64,000 nt of DNA from Steinernema hermaphroditum (Eukaryota; Nematoda; Chromadorea; Rhabditida; Steinernematidae). The notes under the pieces were generated by a model. That model was not told the DNA's origin. It did no database searches and saw only the letters and a list, made by a program, of their open reading frames with translations. Location of the stretch: positions 13,114,092 to 13,178,091 of the forward strand of contig CM059623.1 in the NCBI GenBank assembly GCA_030435675.1. The letters run 5' to 3'. A program made the position numbers and the translations under genes. Numbering within the stretch: position 1 is the stretch's first letter; every line of letters starts with the position of its first letter. This document shows positions 44,415 through 55,516 of the stretch, in pieces.

Positions 44415-44564
44415 ATTAAAGATAACCGGAAACACTGACAGCAAAACTACAGAGAAAGGTGATTGAACAACAACTTCCGCTGTTCGTTTTTCTAAAGAAT
44501 GGCAGCTGCTGGTCGTTGTCCTCTCATCAGCCAACTGCTAACAGCGCTCGTTTCAGTTCATCCA

Positions 44565-46244
44565 ATGCGTCTACTTGTGTTCCTATTCACATCCGCTACC
44601 ATCATACGATGCCAAGACCATGACCATAAATTCTCCTCTTCCGTTGGTCCATGCGAAGACTTCGACGAATTCGTTTGCAACAAGAAGGTTGTAAATGACC
44701 CGAGCACCCTTGCACTGGACTATGAGGGTGGATTTATGCGAAAGCTGCAGGTTGCCATGGTCAAGGAGAAAGATCCGGTGCTGGGACTGTTCAGCCAGGT
44801 GAAGGAGTTGCGGTGCATGAATATGACCTTCTGCTTTAGCTGTTGTCGGAGATTAAGGAAAACTCCGAAGACGACCTCAACGAACTGGTTGGTATCGTGA
44901 GTGTGGAACTATTAACTACCGTGTTCAATACTGAATTTAGGACTATTTCGTGAAGAACAGACCGCCTATCATGACCTATCGAGAGATCCAGGACTACCTC
45001 AATCTAATTTATATCAAATACATTATTGAGAACGACCTGATTAAGAGAAGTAGAGTCGAAGAGTTATTGCAGGTTTTTGATGAAGTGAAGAGCAAAATCA
45101 TTGAGGTTGTACAGGTAGTTATGAAGTTATTCGCTAAGCCTCTATTCCTGCATCGTGTTGCAGAGCTTCGAATGGATGAGCAATGGGCTAAAGACGGAAC
45201 TTGTGGAACATGTGAGGAGAGAAACAGTGGTTATTGGATTGCCGGAAAGTGTCCAAAATCTCACACTTGTGAGAAATGTGCTTTCAGCAGTACAAAGGCG
45301 ATTCTTCGAGTTCAACAAATATGAACCAATCTCGTAAGTTCTCGTGCGATCAGGCTAGCTTGAGTAGCAGCTCATGATAACGGAACCGCCCAAAGTCAAA
45401 CGTGCCTCAGGAATACTTGAGTCGCGTAAAGCTCGTAATATCTAACTCATATCTCTCTTTAGCGCCAACTGCACTGAAAAGTGTAAACTCCAACGCTCAT
45501 CTACTCTTCTCAGCGCTGCATACAAAAATGTAACGGTCAATGACAATGGAGAAAATATCATAAGTCTCGGAAATAATGAAGGGAGGCTCGATCTTGCTGG
45601 AGTGTTCTGGCATACATCAAACGACGAATTTATCCACAAAAATGGATCGCGAAGCATGGTGAGCAGGGGCCGATATCAAATAATATTTTGGATCTAAATC
45701 GGTCTTAGTATCTACCGCCAAGATATGCGTTTCTACATGGCCCTCTGCCAAAAGGACTTCGATACGGGGCGGCATTTTACTTCGCCCGACTGTTCATTGC
45801 GTCTATTGAGGAAAAAGCAAGCATGCGATTTCCATGCTTCGATGCAAGTTGCTTGATTATTTCCCGACATGAAACGTGACTCTTCAGCCTGAGTTTGGCG
45901 CGAACCGTGTCGTTTCCAGCATGCTCCTCAAGCAGGATAGAAGTCACCATGTGCGACAATCATTTACACCAATCCGGATCAGATCGCCTTTAGAACGTAA
46001 GATGAAATGGGAGCGCTTCACCGATGTGGAATGGTACTTCATCGGAAGGAAACTGCAGATGTGTGTTTGGGACCATTATGCATTGCATCTCGACGAAGAC
46101 TTTAAAACGGAGCGTGATCAACTTCTGCTCAATCCAGAGTTCCAAAAGGCGTTCCACTGTTATCCATCATCCACCCAATTTTCTCCGGAACTAGTGGAAC
46201 TATGCTATACAGATACTATCGCTGTGAATGAGAAGGAGCTCTAA
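44565..46244 (+). CDS. Secreted M13-like pseudopeptidase C
   Basis: Exons 44565-44798, 44840-44896, 44941-45114, 45164-45333, 45463-45658, 45709-about 45847 and about 45888-46244. The first five joins are in phase. Start: MRLLVFLFTSATIIRC signal peptide, then VGPCEDFDEFVCN. The helical part (YLNLIYIKYII) and the VIGLPES segment align with A and B. The M13 zinc-helix position reads GAAFYFARLFIASIEE, without HExxH. The C-terminus carries FQKAFHCYPSST and a longer tail than its relatives. I found no in-phase donor/acceptor pair for the last join, so the gene may have an unusual splice site or a frame lesion there. Confidence 0.65.
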
Positions 46245-46249
46245 TAAAG

Positions 46250-46600
46250 TGGCACTCGATGCCAAAGTTCCATGCATTCTGAGGGTAACTGCTCACTCAA
46301 CTCATTCGAGCTTACGACATAGCGATTGGGCAACCCCGACCGATCGGTTGGGCAGTTCAAAAACACGAAAACCAACCGTCTACTACAGCGGACTGTGGAG
46401 GGTGCTTACACGATCAGGTGTGTACATCGGTTCACAGGTTAACAGTTCGAAAACACAGGGTGCCTCAATGTTCTGTAACATTTAAAACTGACCACACCTC
46501 GAAAGCATCAGCGAACTCAAACAAACGAGATTTACTACACGAAAAAAGCAACAAACGCTACATAAGATATCACATATTTGCTTCGAAGTGGCCGCTTTCT
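46250..46600. other. Spacer with short inverted-looking repeats
   Basis: Intergenic sequence after gene C with units like CCGACCGATCGGTTGGGCAG, resembling the spacer repeats at 36.9 and 40.7 kb. No gene. Confidence 0.4.
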
Positions 46601-46920
46601 GTGGCGAAAAGGGCCTCACACGCTTCGGGATATCTTTTATGATGGCCGCTAAAATTCGACTTGAAATTTCGTTCTGTGCTTTTTGGAGAGCGTTCTTCCG
46701 CTTGTTGCAGATCTGCTCATCAGTTTGCAGATCTGCGCCAGCAGATCTGCTCCTCCAAAATGGTCCACACTGCGAAATCCATGGTTTCAAATCGGGACTG
46801 TTTGAGAGCCAATCTTTCTTCGTCTAGAGATCTTGGATCCACTGCAGGCAGAAAGCCAAAGTCACTCCAAACAGAAAACGACATTTTTGCCGACATCGAA
46901 CCCAATAGATGCCAATAAAA
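46600..46920 (-). mobile_element. Mariner transposase C-terminal remnant
   Basis: Minus-strand fragments read MDFAVWTILEEQIC (the region after the third catalytic Asp in mariner) and later ILAAIIKDIPKRVR (the C-terminal helix), in different frames and without TIRs. It is an old, broken copy, of a different subfamily from the elements at 7.9 and 52.4 kb. Confidence 0.65.
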
Positions 46921-47154
46921 AACGACACTTTAAATGACACAATGTGTCAATTAATTGATTGGCTGAATGTACACAATGGTCTCTTTCTCATTTTTTAAAA
47001 TGTTACTGTCTCAAAAATGCGGAAATGTGGTTTAACAGGATTACATCTGAGCACCGCAAGCACCAACACATCAATCACTTTTGTGTCCGCCACTTTAAAT
47101 GTTCCTCCGACCACGATCCTGCCTTTCAGCTCTTCCCGGTTCCTTTCCACAAGA

Positions 47155-49663
47155 ATGCGTTTGAAACTCCTCTTCCTATTGTCCGCGCTCTCCGCCACTT
47201 ATGCCCATGGCCGCCACTACAACCACAACTTTTCAAAATACATTCATCCCTGCCACGACTTCCACGCTTTTGTGTGCAACAAGATGGAGAATACTGAAGG
47301 AGAGGACTCTTTATTGGGGGAACTAAATGGTGATTTCAAGACAAAGCTTAAGGATGCTCTGGTGATCGAAGGAGACGTCGTAATGGACGAGTTTAAGAAG
47401 GTGTGTGATTTCACTTTGCTATCAGGGAACCTTATTTAGATTTTCGATGCGAAAAACAAAGCTCTCTTCTTGGAAGCGGCCGGTCGAAACTTTTCTCAGC
47501 TGACAATGAAGCGCGGCGGATACAAGTCTACATGCTCTTTTGTCCTTGCCGAGAAACCAGAGGGTGCAGTAGGAAGTGGACGCTGGGTATCACAGCCTTA
47601 TTTTAGATTCTCCTGATAACCGACATGTGGATGTTGCTCGTAGAATCTTCGAAAAAATGATCGCCGAGCGCGCCGTTTCACTTCAGTATGATCGTGTGCT
47701 ATTTGTGCTTGATGCGAAGAAGTCGATAGATATGCTTTTCAGCTACAATCGAACGGAGGTCGAAGAAATCTACAGGAGGGAGCAAGAGGTATGTGTAGCT
47801 CTATCAACAGTCAGTTCTCCTCTCCAACAGCAGCGATATCACTGAAATGCATGAGGTGTTAAGAGATGAGAGGATAAAAAATGTTGGTGCCATACAAACA
47901 TTATTAATGTTCCGTTTGTTTAGAACTACGAAGCATCATATAACATGGACTCACCGGAAGGTGTGAAAATGCGAAATGATATAGAAAAACGAAAGGAAGA
48001 AGAGCTACAGGCTATTGCCGATGAATATCTAAACAACACGAAGAAGGTCTTGGCTGAAAAGCCACATGTGCATACAGACGACAACACGCTCGTTGTCAAC
48101 TTCCGTCGCGATTTAAATTGTACGTTTCATTCTATCCTTTTTTTTATTTTTTTTTATATTTTTTAAATTTTTTAAATAGTTTTTCAGTAGAACCATACTT
48201 ACCGATTGCTTCTTTCATTCACGGCTTTATACAAGATGTGAAAAGATCGATAGAAGACGTAGATCTAAAGGACGTGAGCGCATCTTATAGGTACTCTTAT
48301 CACTGGCTTCTGTGTTTCGACGATGAGTTCATAAGTAGCGTGAATCAAAATGCCACATTTGAGGTGAGAAATGACTTTTCGCCTGGAGCTGGATACTGTA
48401 ACATTTCTAGATAAGCGAGTCGACAAAACACAATCTCACAACGAATCCGGTTATCAAAGATTATACAAGTTTGCTGCTTTCGAGGCACATACAGAAGGGT
48501 AGCTTCATGAATTACAACACCCCACAGAAGATCTTGAACGATACGAAACAGTTTATGGTGGAATCGATTCAGGTGGGTAATAAAGCCGGGCTTAAGATGA
48601 CTCTCTTTGTATATATTTCAGAACGCATCGTGGATCCCTGAGGAGCGAAAGACGGCAGTTCTTGCACGTATCAATGATATGAAGTTCGTTTTTGGAGTTC
48701 CCAATCATGGTATCAAGATGGATTATGTGGATAAGATAATTGAAGACATCCAAATTCGCTATAGTGAGCTGAAAGCTAATTCGACTCTTCCGTATGTGTG
48801 CAAAGAGTAGAGGGCTAGATGGCTGTTCCCTTGTAGAGTGAAGTGCGATGCCGAATGCATGCTCAAACACAAATTGGAGTTTCTGGAGTCTGCCTACAAC
48901 AGCTCGGGACTCGATGTCAACGATGACACGCTCCATGCCAACTTCTATGTAATGAACGAAAAGGTTAGAGGTGCAGGACATAGAACATATCTCTGATGTT
49001 CGTCTTTAGACAGGAGAGCTGGAAAACTTTCCATTTTCCCTTGTTGATCCTGAAACGTCCTACTATGACTATGGATATGGAAATTCCTCAAATACGATGG
49101 TTAGCATTTTCGATTCAAGCCATCAATCTATCGTCCTTCCATTCAGCACTTCAACCCCGCCCAGATTTACATAACCTCTGAGCCGCTTCCAGAAGGATTG
49201 CTCTATGGATATTTTACCAACCTCTTCACCCAGTCACTGCTTGCGACTTTCTACACAGACATATCTGATTTGGACCCAATTTTTCAGGGAATCAAGTGCT
49301 ACGAACGCTTTTCTAAAGAATGGGCGAGTTAAGAATTTGCGAATAATAGAGTAGTCCGTAATTTAGAGAGGCGAGATGAAAGTGGAAACGCTTAGACTGG
49401 CGGCGAAGATGTTTTCATCCAGGATTAAGACACAGTCGTGGGCTCCAGTCGGAGCCAGGGCACACAAGAAGAACGGACAAGTGGACTTTGACACCTTTAC
49501 GCCCATGGAGTGGTTCTTCATCGGCGCCGAGATGAGCACTTGTGACAAGAGCGAAGGGTTCACCACGATGTACAAAGCAATTCCGGAATTTCAAAACACC
49601 TTCTTCTGTAGACCGTTCCAGGAGCTCTTTGGAAGTGATGACGATGTGTGCTCTATTTTTTAA
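47155..49663 (+). CDS. Secreted M13-like pseudopeptidase D (long form)
   Basis: Eleven exons, 47155-47400, 47440-47563, 47607-47788, 47924-48119, 48188-48363, 48411-48572, 48622-48791, 48837-48963, 49010-49099, 49165-49327 and 49371-49663, join in phase to 642 aa. It has a signal peptide (MRLKLLFLLSALSATYAHG), HPCHDFHAFVCN and the C-terminal FFCRPF...CSIF end. Exons 2-5 add about 225 residues absent from its neighbours, matching the position of the helical N-terminal lobe of M13 enzymes. The zinc-helix position reads LLYGYFTNLFTQSLLATF, so no HExxH. This member is near full M13 length (about 700-750) and is probably closest to the ancestral gene. The final acceptor was chosen by phase. Confidence 0.75.
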
Positions 49664-49806
49664 TGGCGCTCATGATTCAGAAGTTATGCGTAGCTTCTAG
49701 CTCTACAAGCAATGCTTTCGGCAAATAAATTTGCATATATTCATGTAGAGTAGCAACTTGACTTTATTCCGCTGAATAAACAGTCATGAAACGGTGGCAA
49801 ACCACA

Positions 49807-50145
49807 TCACGGAGGACAGCAGGTGTACTTCATTCCAGCAAGATTACCGAGATGGTTGTAGAGGGTGCATCCAACCTTAGATGTGATGGTGTAGTTCGGG
49901 AGACACGGGCTCGGGTCGATGTAGAGACAGAGCGTTTGATAGCAGCCCTTCGGCTCACAACAGTAGAAGTCGACTCCACCAGTTGAGATGGGGCAGGAGT
50001 GTCTTTCTTGAAGCGGCACTTGACCATTAGGGCACATGCTGCGACCGCCCCAGAACGGCAGGCATCCGGTCCATCCACAGGCGGCTTCCGAGAAGGCAAG
50101 AGAAGCAGAGAGCAAGAAGACAGCAAGGAAGACCTTCATATTCAC
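49807..50145 (-). CDS. Secreted Cys-rich protein, 112 aa
   Basis: A single frame starts with MNMKVFLAVFLLSASLAFSEA, a clear signal peptide. The mature part of about 90 residues has twelve cysteines, with CGWTGCLPFWGG near the start, two CC pairs (FYCCEPKGC and YTCCPP) and a Gly/Pro-rich make-up, so a disulfide-knotted secreted protein is likely. A second ATG two codons in is equally possible. It lies antisense between M13-like genes D and E, 144 bp past the end of D and convergent with it. I do not recognise the family, although the spacing recalls small secreted inhibitor or antimicrobial folds; that is a guess. Confidence 0.65.
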   Translation of the reverse strand: MNMKVFLAVFLLSASLAFSEAACGWTGCLPFWGGRSMCPNGQVPLQERHSCPISTGGVDFYCCEPKGCYQTLCLYIDPSPCLPNYTITSKVGCTLYNHLGNLAGMKYTCCPP

Positions 50146-50149
50146 TCAG

Positions 50150-51330
50150 TGAATCACGGTGGGACAGCTCACTTTTATATGGTTACTGATGTGGTAAACG
50201 TTTATCGAGTGACGTGCCACGATGATATAAACAGAAGAAAAAGTGGTCTTTGTGCTGTTATCATTTGGATGCACCCGCGGAGAACAAAGAGCTTTCGTGT
50301 TCTGATCCGAGTATCAATCGAGTAATACACACTGCTATGTAGTTTTTTGAACGATGTGGCGATAGTATTGTGAAACAGATATTGTCATACGATTAAATGT
50401 GTTCTGTTCTTGAGTCACGAATGATCGCAGTACACCTCGCTGACAATGTTAGAGCAGCAATCAATTATCCCATGAACCCGAAAAAAAATGGGAAGAACAT
50501 CAGCTGACGGCTCGAGCTGGACTCAGCTCCTGCCCACCGAGCGAAATAGACCCTGAAGACTTTTTTCTCAGGACCTCACGTGTTTGCGGCAATGTTGTTT
50601 GCCCATCAAACCCCTTGATTTGAACTCGCTCGACTTCTCCATCTCGAGCAATAGAAATCAATACACTCACTCAAACGCGATAAAGAAGGCTAGGATGGGA
50701 TGACAACGGGAAATGATAGCGCTCATGTTGATGAACTACCAGTCTTGAGGCCAGCATAGCCGCTTCAGGAACACGGAATATTTTTTCAGAATCACTTTTT
50801 ATAAAAATCTACGAAGAGTAGAGAGGCTATAGGAGGGACATCCGCCTTTGCGGATAGTGTGATGACAGGATAGAATGGGGGATAGCCGCAAACGAACAGC
50901 AGACAACAACTTGAAGGCATGATATGTAGTTCACGTAGTTTGTTGATGGAACCTTCCGGAAGGCTGTTTCTTAGTTATTGTATGGACCACCTTCTTAGTT
51001 GCGATATTTTTCACGTTCTTGAGTATGCTCTTTATGATTTTTCGGTTGCGGAACGTACGGTAGAACCAAAATGAAGCGAAGAAGGTAGCGCCTTTGTGTA
51101 CTGTACACTCTAAATCGCCACTCTGAAATTAGTAGATTGAAAATTCAAAAATGCATGCCTGTTGACAAGCCTCGTACAAAATTAGCCGATGCATTCGAAG
51201 GCAGGGTCGTTTGGAAACAGGTATTCAATACGACTTTGTAAGTCAAATGTCAAGGCTTTAGAGATGTTGTGTGTTCACGAAAAGATCCAATTATAATTTT
51301 CAAAACCCGGGGACGACGTCTTTCATTTGT
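50150..51330. other. No gene recognised
   Basis: Intergenic DNA with no supported frame, repeat or RNA gene. Confidence 0.45.
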
Positions 51331-51812
51331 GTCCCCAGCGATCGGTCGGGTCGTCCACTCGCTCTCTCTCTGAGGCTGTCTGAGCCGAATGAGTTGAGTG
51401 AGAGGTCGTTCTCGGTCGTCATTGCGGACGCAATGATCGCCCCGGCTCCCAGAAGGCCTGGAACACCAGGGAGCCATAGTTCCACCGTCTTGCCAAGAAG
51501 ACCGTCACAACCGCCCGACTCCACCCGCGCAGCCAGAGAAGCCGAAGAAGTGTTGCAACTCCGACGTCTGCGCTGCCAGCTGAAGATGGGATCCCGCTCC
51601 GTCCGATGCGACTTGATTCAAGCTCTTCGCCACTTCAACGCCCGCACATACTAATGGCACCACTGATCGTTCTTTTCGGATGCCATCTCCGGCCGAAGCC
51701 AGAGAAAAATCAGCGACTACGGTGTGATTAGTGCCTTTTTGTGCATATATGACGTCTCGCAAGGTGTAAGCCTTCGATACGAGAAGATCAACTCGTAAAC
51801 TCGTAAAACCCG
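51330..51812 (+). repeat. Composite R2 + R3 repeat
   Basis: R2 sequence (ATGAGTTGAGTGAGAGGTCG, GCAATGATCGCCCCGGCTCC) runs into R3 sequence ending CGCAAGGTGTAAGCCTTCGA and the tail ACTCGTAAACTCGTAAAA. The tail of short repeats suggests a SINE or a LINE 3' end. The frames that cross it are not conserved in other copies. Confidence 0.55.
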
Positions 51813-51973
51813 GGAAACATTGACACTCATTGAAACTTCCCAAGAATGTGGAGGACCGCTATTCATCACAGATCGCCGCATAAGTTGTAACATCGCAAAA
51901 ACTGGAACTCGGCCCCTATTTTCTCCCTTAGCTTTCATATCTGCTCACAGTGCACTTTGAGATCTCTCTCATA

Positions 51974-54154
51974 ATGCACCTGTTGAGCACATTATTTTGT
52001 GGCCTCCTAGGCCTGGCCCTATCCCTCGATCATCAATTCTCAACTTCTGTGACTCCATGTGATGGAATGCACGAGTTCGTCTGCAACAAAAGAGTCAACA
52101 ATGGCTCTAGTCCACTCTTCAAGGGCTACAAATTCGGATTCTCCGACAGAATGAAGAAAGCTCTGCTCGAAGACGATGATCCCATTTTGGTGTTCTTCGA
52201 TGGGGTAAGACACGTTCTCCACTACGACGCTTATGGTGTTTAGTTGGACAATTTCACCAGAGAGTGCTCCATGGATACGGGTGTGCTCTTTGACTATCGG
52301 AACCTTATCTACACGAAACATATCGCGAAAGACAACCTACTTCCGAGATCGCAAATATACGACTCGTTCGGACTGTTTGCTTTGGTCCAAGAGCGAGTGA
52401 TAGACGTCGTTAAGGTACGTTATACAGGGTTATCGAAAAGTTCTGGAACGCGAAAAACACAATTTTTCTCAAACAAACCATTTTAATTCTAAAAACGAAC
52501 AATACTACGTTGGTCTGTGTGTGTGTCTGTGTGTGTTTTTCCGTGAGCACGGGGAAAACACCCACACAAAACAAGGACCCCGAGGGGAACCGAACCCTGC
52601 ACCGCCCGCTTACAAACGAAGCACGATCGCAATGAGCCACACAAGCAGTTGAGATGGTAGCACTATACTTCCACCATATCTCTGGGGACGCAAGGCTTTG
52701 TGTTTCTTTACAGTTTTTGTGCCGTTTTTAGCGTATTTTTTAGCTTTGCAGTTTTTTGGACAACTTCAGTCATTTGCATGAGCACCAATCTTGCCGCCCG
52801 CAGGGCTACAGTTTTTGGTCCCAAATTCAGCCCTTTGCATGAGCACCAATCTTGCCGCCTGCAGGGCTATGGTGTCTTGCCGCCCGCAGGGCTACAGTTT
52901 TTTGGCCCCAACTTCAGCCATTTGCATGACCTCCTAATTGGCTTTTAGTACCTGGAGGGCGCGAAGTCGCGCGCAGCCGGGTTTATTACACATAAAACGT
53001 GAATTTTATTCAAAATGGCCTCCTCTAGCGTCGATACAGGCCTTGACTCGCTTCTTGAAATCTTCGACGATCGCCGCGAGTATTTCCACGCTGATTTCTT
53101 CCCAAGCGGCCAGGAGATCGCGCTTCAAGTCGTCCACGGTGACGTGTCTTCTTCGGCAGGCCTTTCCCTCCAGAATCGACCAAATCGCGTAGTCCATCGG
53201 GTTTAAATCCGGCGAGTTTGAGGGCCAAACTGACTTGTTCCAAAACCACGGGATGTGGTCTTCCATGAAGCTCATCGTTGCTTTGGATCATCTGTATTTC
53301 ATCCGTATTTCATGGGAACATATCTGTACGATGATGTGCTTTCTGTGGTATAATATACACCTTTAGAACGCTACATGGATCCCGACTGAGGTCAGAAATG
53401 AGCTGGTCAACGAAATCAAAGATGTGTATCTTTTGCCTGGAATTACCGACGACATGGACTGTCTCGAATGCATTAAGATGTATTTGACCATTATGAAGAA
53501 GCGCTTTTTTGACCTGGTAGCAAAGGAAAATAAGACGTGGGAAAAGAACCATGTTCCCACACAATCAATTAACTTTAGAAAGAACATTGACCATTATTCG
53601 AAACTTCTCAAAGAAGCATACGACGCCGTTCTGCGATCGACCGATCTTGGCACGGGAGAAGATCACCTAGCAATCGAGCTCTACTCTAGCACTGTAATGT
53701 AGACATGAAGGTCCAACGCATTACTCATTTTTAGAAAAATATAACTCTGGATATCTCGGGCTGGCATACAGTCTACAACTACTCCCACCCGTCTGACAAC
53801 AGCTCCAACGTCATTGTAAGTCAAGGCACAACACCGTAAGTTGCTGAGTTCGATGACACTGACCGTCTCGCCTAGTGCAAGAACTGGCGAGAATTCATGT
53901 TGGCTGCTGAGTCACATCGGCTCGTAACGCAAATGCTCCTCGATCAGAACTCTCCTGTGACTCGACGTGTGGACGTTGGAAGTACCCAGTACAACTTCGC
54001 AGAAGCCCAGGACTTCCTCGTCGGCTTTGAGCTACAGTACTGCGACGACGACGGTTTCGGCCGGAAGAATCTATATGAAGGAGTGGAGGTCTTCCAGAAG
54101 GCCTTCCGTTGCGAATCCACGCAGACGAACGAGAACTGCGGTGTGTTTCAATGA
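51974..54154 (+). CDS. Secreted M13-like pseudopeptidase E (exon-deleted, transposon in intron)
   Basis: Exons 51974-52204, 52244-52414, 53367-53693, 53735-53815 and 53876-54154 join in phase to 362 aa. The signal peptide (MHLLSTLFCGLLGLALS) is followed by VTPCDGMHEFVCN and the C-terminus FQKAFRCEST...CGVF. Intron 2 is 952 bp, about twenty times the norm here, because a mariner and repeat R4 sit in it; both splice sites are intact. The third and fourth exons of relatives are fused into one here. The exon that in F and H corresponds to the M13 zinc helix (168-171 nt) is missing altogether, yet the frame is kept. This gene is thus catalytically incompetent by deletion. Confidence 0.75.
52425..53300 (-). 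mobile_element. Mariner element in an intron of gene E, right end missing
   Basis: The left TIR (CAGGGTTATCGAAAAGTTCT, preceded by TATA) starts 10 bp inside the intron. Transposase sequence on the minus strand at 53,275-53,010 reads WPSNSPDLNPMDYAIWSILE then a helical C-terminus, better preserved than the copy at 7.9 kb. The other TIR was not found. Repeat R4 splits it at 52,505-52,988. Confidence 0.8.
52505..52988 (-). repeat. Repeat R4, nested in the mariner
   Basis: It runs in reverse from a TG-rich tract through the tRNA-Thr-like part (CGCTTACAAACGAAGC on this strand) and several TTGCCGCCCGCAGGGCTA units to GCGCGCAGCCGGGTTTATTA. It interrupts mariner sequence between ACTACGTT and CACATAAAAC, so R4 moved after that mariner copy. 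Confidence 0.65.
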
Positions 54155-54339
54155 TGGTTTTCTGTAATGGCCCTTATTTCTCTATGCAACAGTTGCGTCT
54201 GTCCCCTAAAGGTATTCTATTTCTGTAGCATGTTTAAATCTATTCAGTAAATAAAGATATATGCACTAGTAACAGAAAACCTTTCGTGGACTTCCACCAC
54301 GTTTTAGGTTAAAGATGTTACTCACGGTTCGCAGGTACT

Positions 54340-55510
54340 TAACGCGAAAATCCAAGCCCGATAGCTCGGGAAACAGTTTTGCCAGTTTGATCTCCTCGCC
54401 GCCAGCCGAACCGAAGATGACTCCACGGCTGTGCTCCACCGCTATTCCACTTCCGGAATCAGCTCTTCACGACATAGATGCCCGCGCAAACTAATGGGAA
54501 TGCTGCATTCCATTCGGATTCGTGTGCTCCACCAAAATCAGAAGAAAATCAGCGACCACGGTGTGACTCTGTTCTTCTTTGTACATAATGAGGCGGCCTG
54601 ATTTGGGAAGACAAATCGTGTAAATCATGTGAATCGATGTCCTCGCCTATGATATTAAATGTGTGATGTACGGTGGGTGCCTTTAACCACGTACATCGTT
54701 GGGTCTTACGTACCGAATGAACCGTCATATCGCTCGTCGTATATCATTATATGAGCTAAAAGATAGACTTTGCCTGGAGATTCCTGTTTATCGTTCATAT
54801 AGCGCTATCGTCGCTGTATCGTACAGCCATCTGCGCCCGTCTACAAATGGCGATATCAGAGTGATCCGCTCCCTACCGAGGGAGGTGAATGACGGTAAAT
54901 ACCTTGAGTGAAATGGTTGAAACTATTCCGCATGCGGAAACTAAACAAATAAGAAATCACTACAAAAGTGTCCTATTTTCAAAGCAGCACGATGAACAAC
55001 AGTTTTAGGGTGATCTAAAGTATCAAACCTTGGGTGCTCTGCTGGACCTGGTGAAACACCGAAATCGGTCTTTAATTCTGGCCCTATTTTGAATAAGAAA
55101 AAGAGATTTACTAACTTAACAGATTGCCATTGCCAACCCAAACGATAAGAGGAAGTTGAAAAATTGTTAAATTCTAGAATGCGGACGCTGTATTTGGTAT
55201 AATATTCTCTACTGATCAAAAATCATTTGCGTTACGTTAAATTTAAGGTTCCAGAAAGCTCCATTTAACACAATACCACTTCCTTAATTTCACAAAAGAC
55301 GGAAGCAACCAACAAACACTTGTTGCTGAGACACATCATTGAGCGACAGCTGGCGAACAACAAAAAAGTGACTGATTCAGAGGAGCCAATAGAGAGACAA
55401 TCGCGTTGGACTTTAGCGCAAAGTGTAACGACGAAAAACGCCGAAATCCCGTGAACATCACGAAGCCGCAAACATCTCCTCAGCTATCCAGAACTCAGTG
55501 TATGCTTCCG
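54340..55510. other. R3 piece then no recognised gene
   Basis: 54,370-54,625 contains R3-type sequence (ATGCCCGCGCAAACTAATGG, AATCAGCGACCACGGTGTGA). The frame at 54,700-54,910 and the rest up to gene F show no supported product. Confidence 0.4.
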
Positions 55511-55516
55511 TGTCCT

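Noticed and set aside
43845..44534. A 229-codon minus-strand open frame
   Set aside because: It lies over the R3/R4 insertion and the leader of gene C, is GC-rich and Arg/Ser-rich, and its parts are not kept open in other copies of the same repeats.
45709..46244. Calling gene C a definite pseudogene
   Set aside because: Only one join lacks an in-phase splice pair; a non-canonical site or a sequencing error could explain it, and the rest of the frame is intact.
51271..51654. A 127-codon plus-strand frame
   Set aside because: It is composed of R2/R3 repeat DNA that is not open in other copies.
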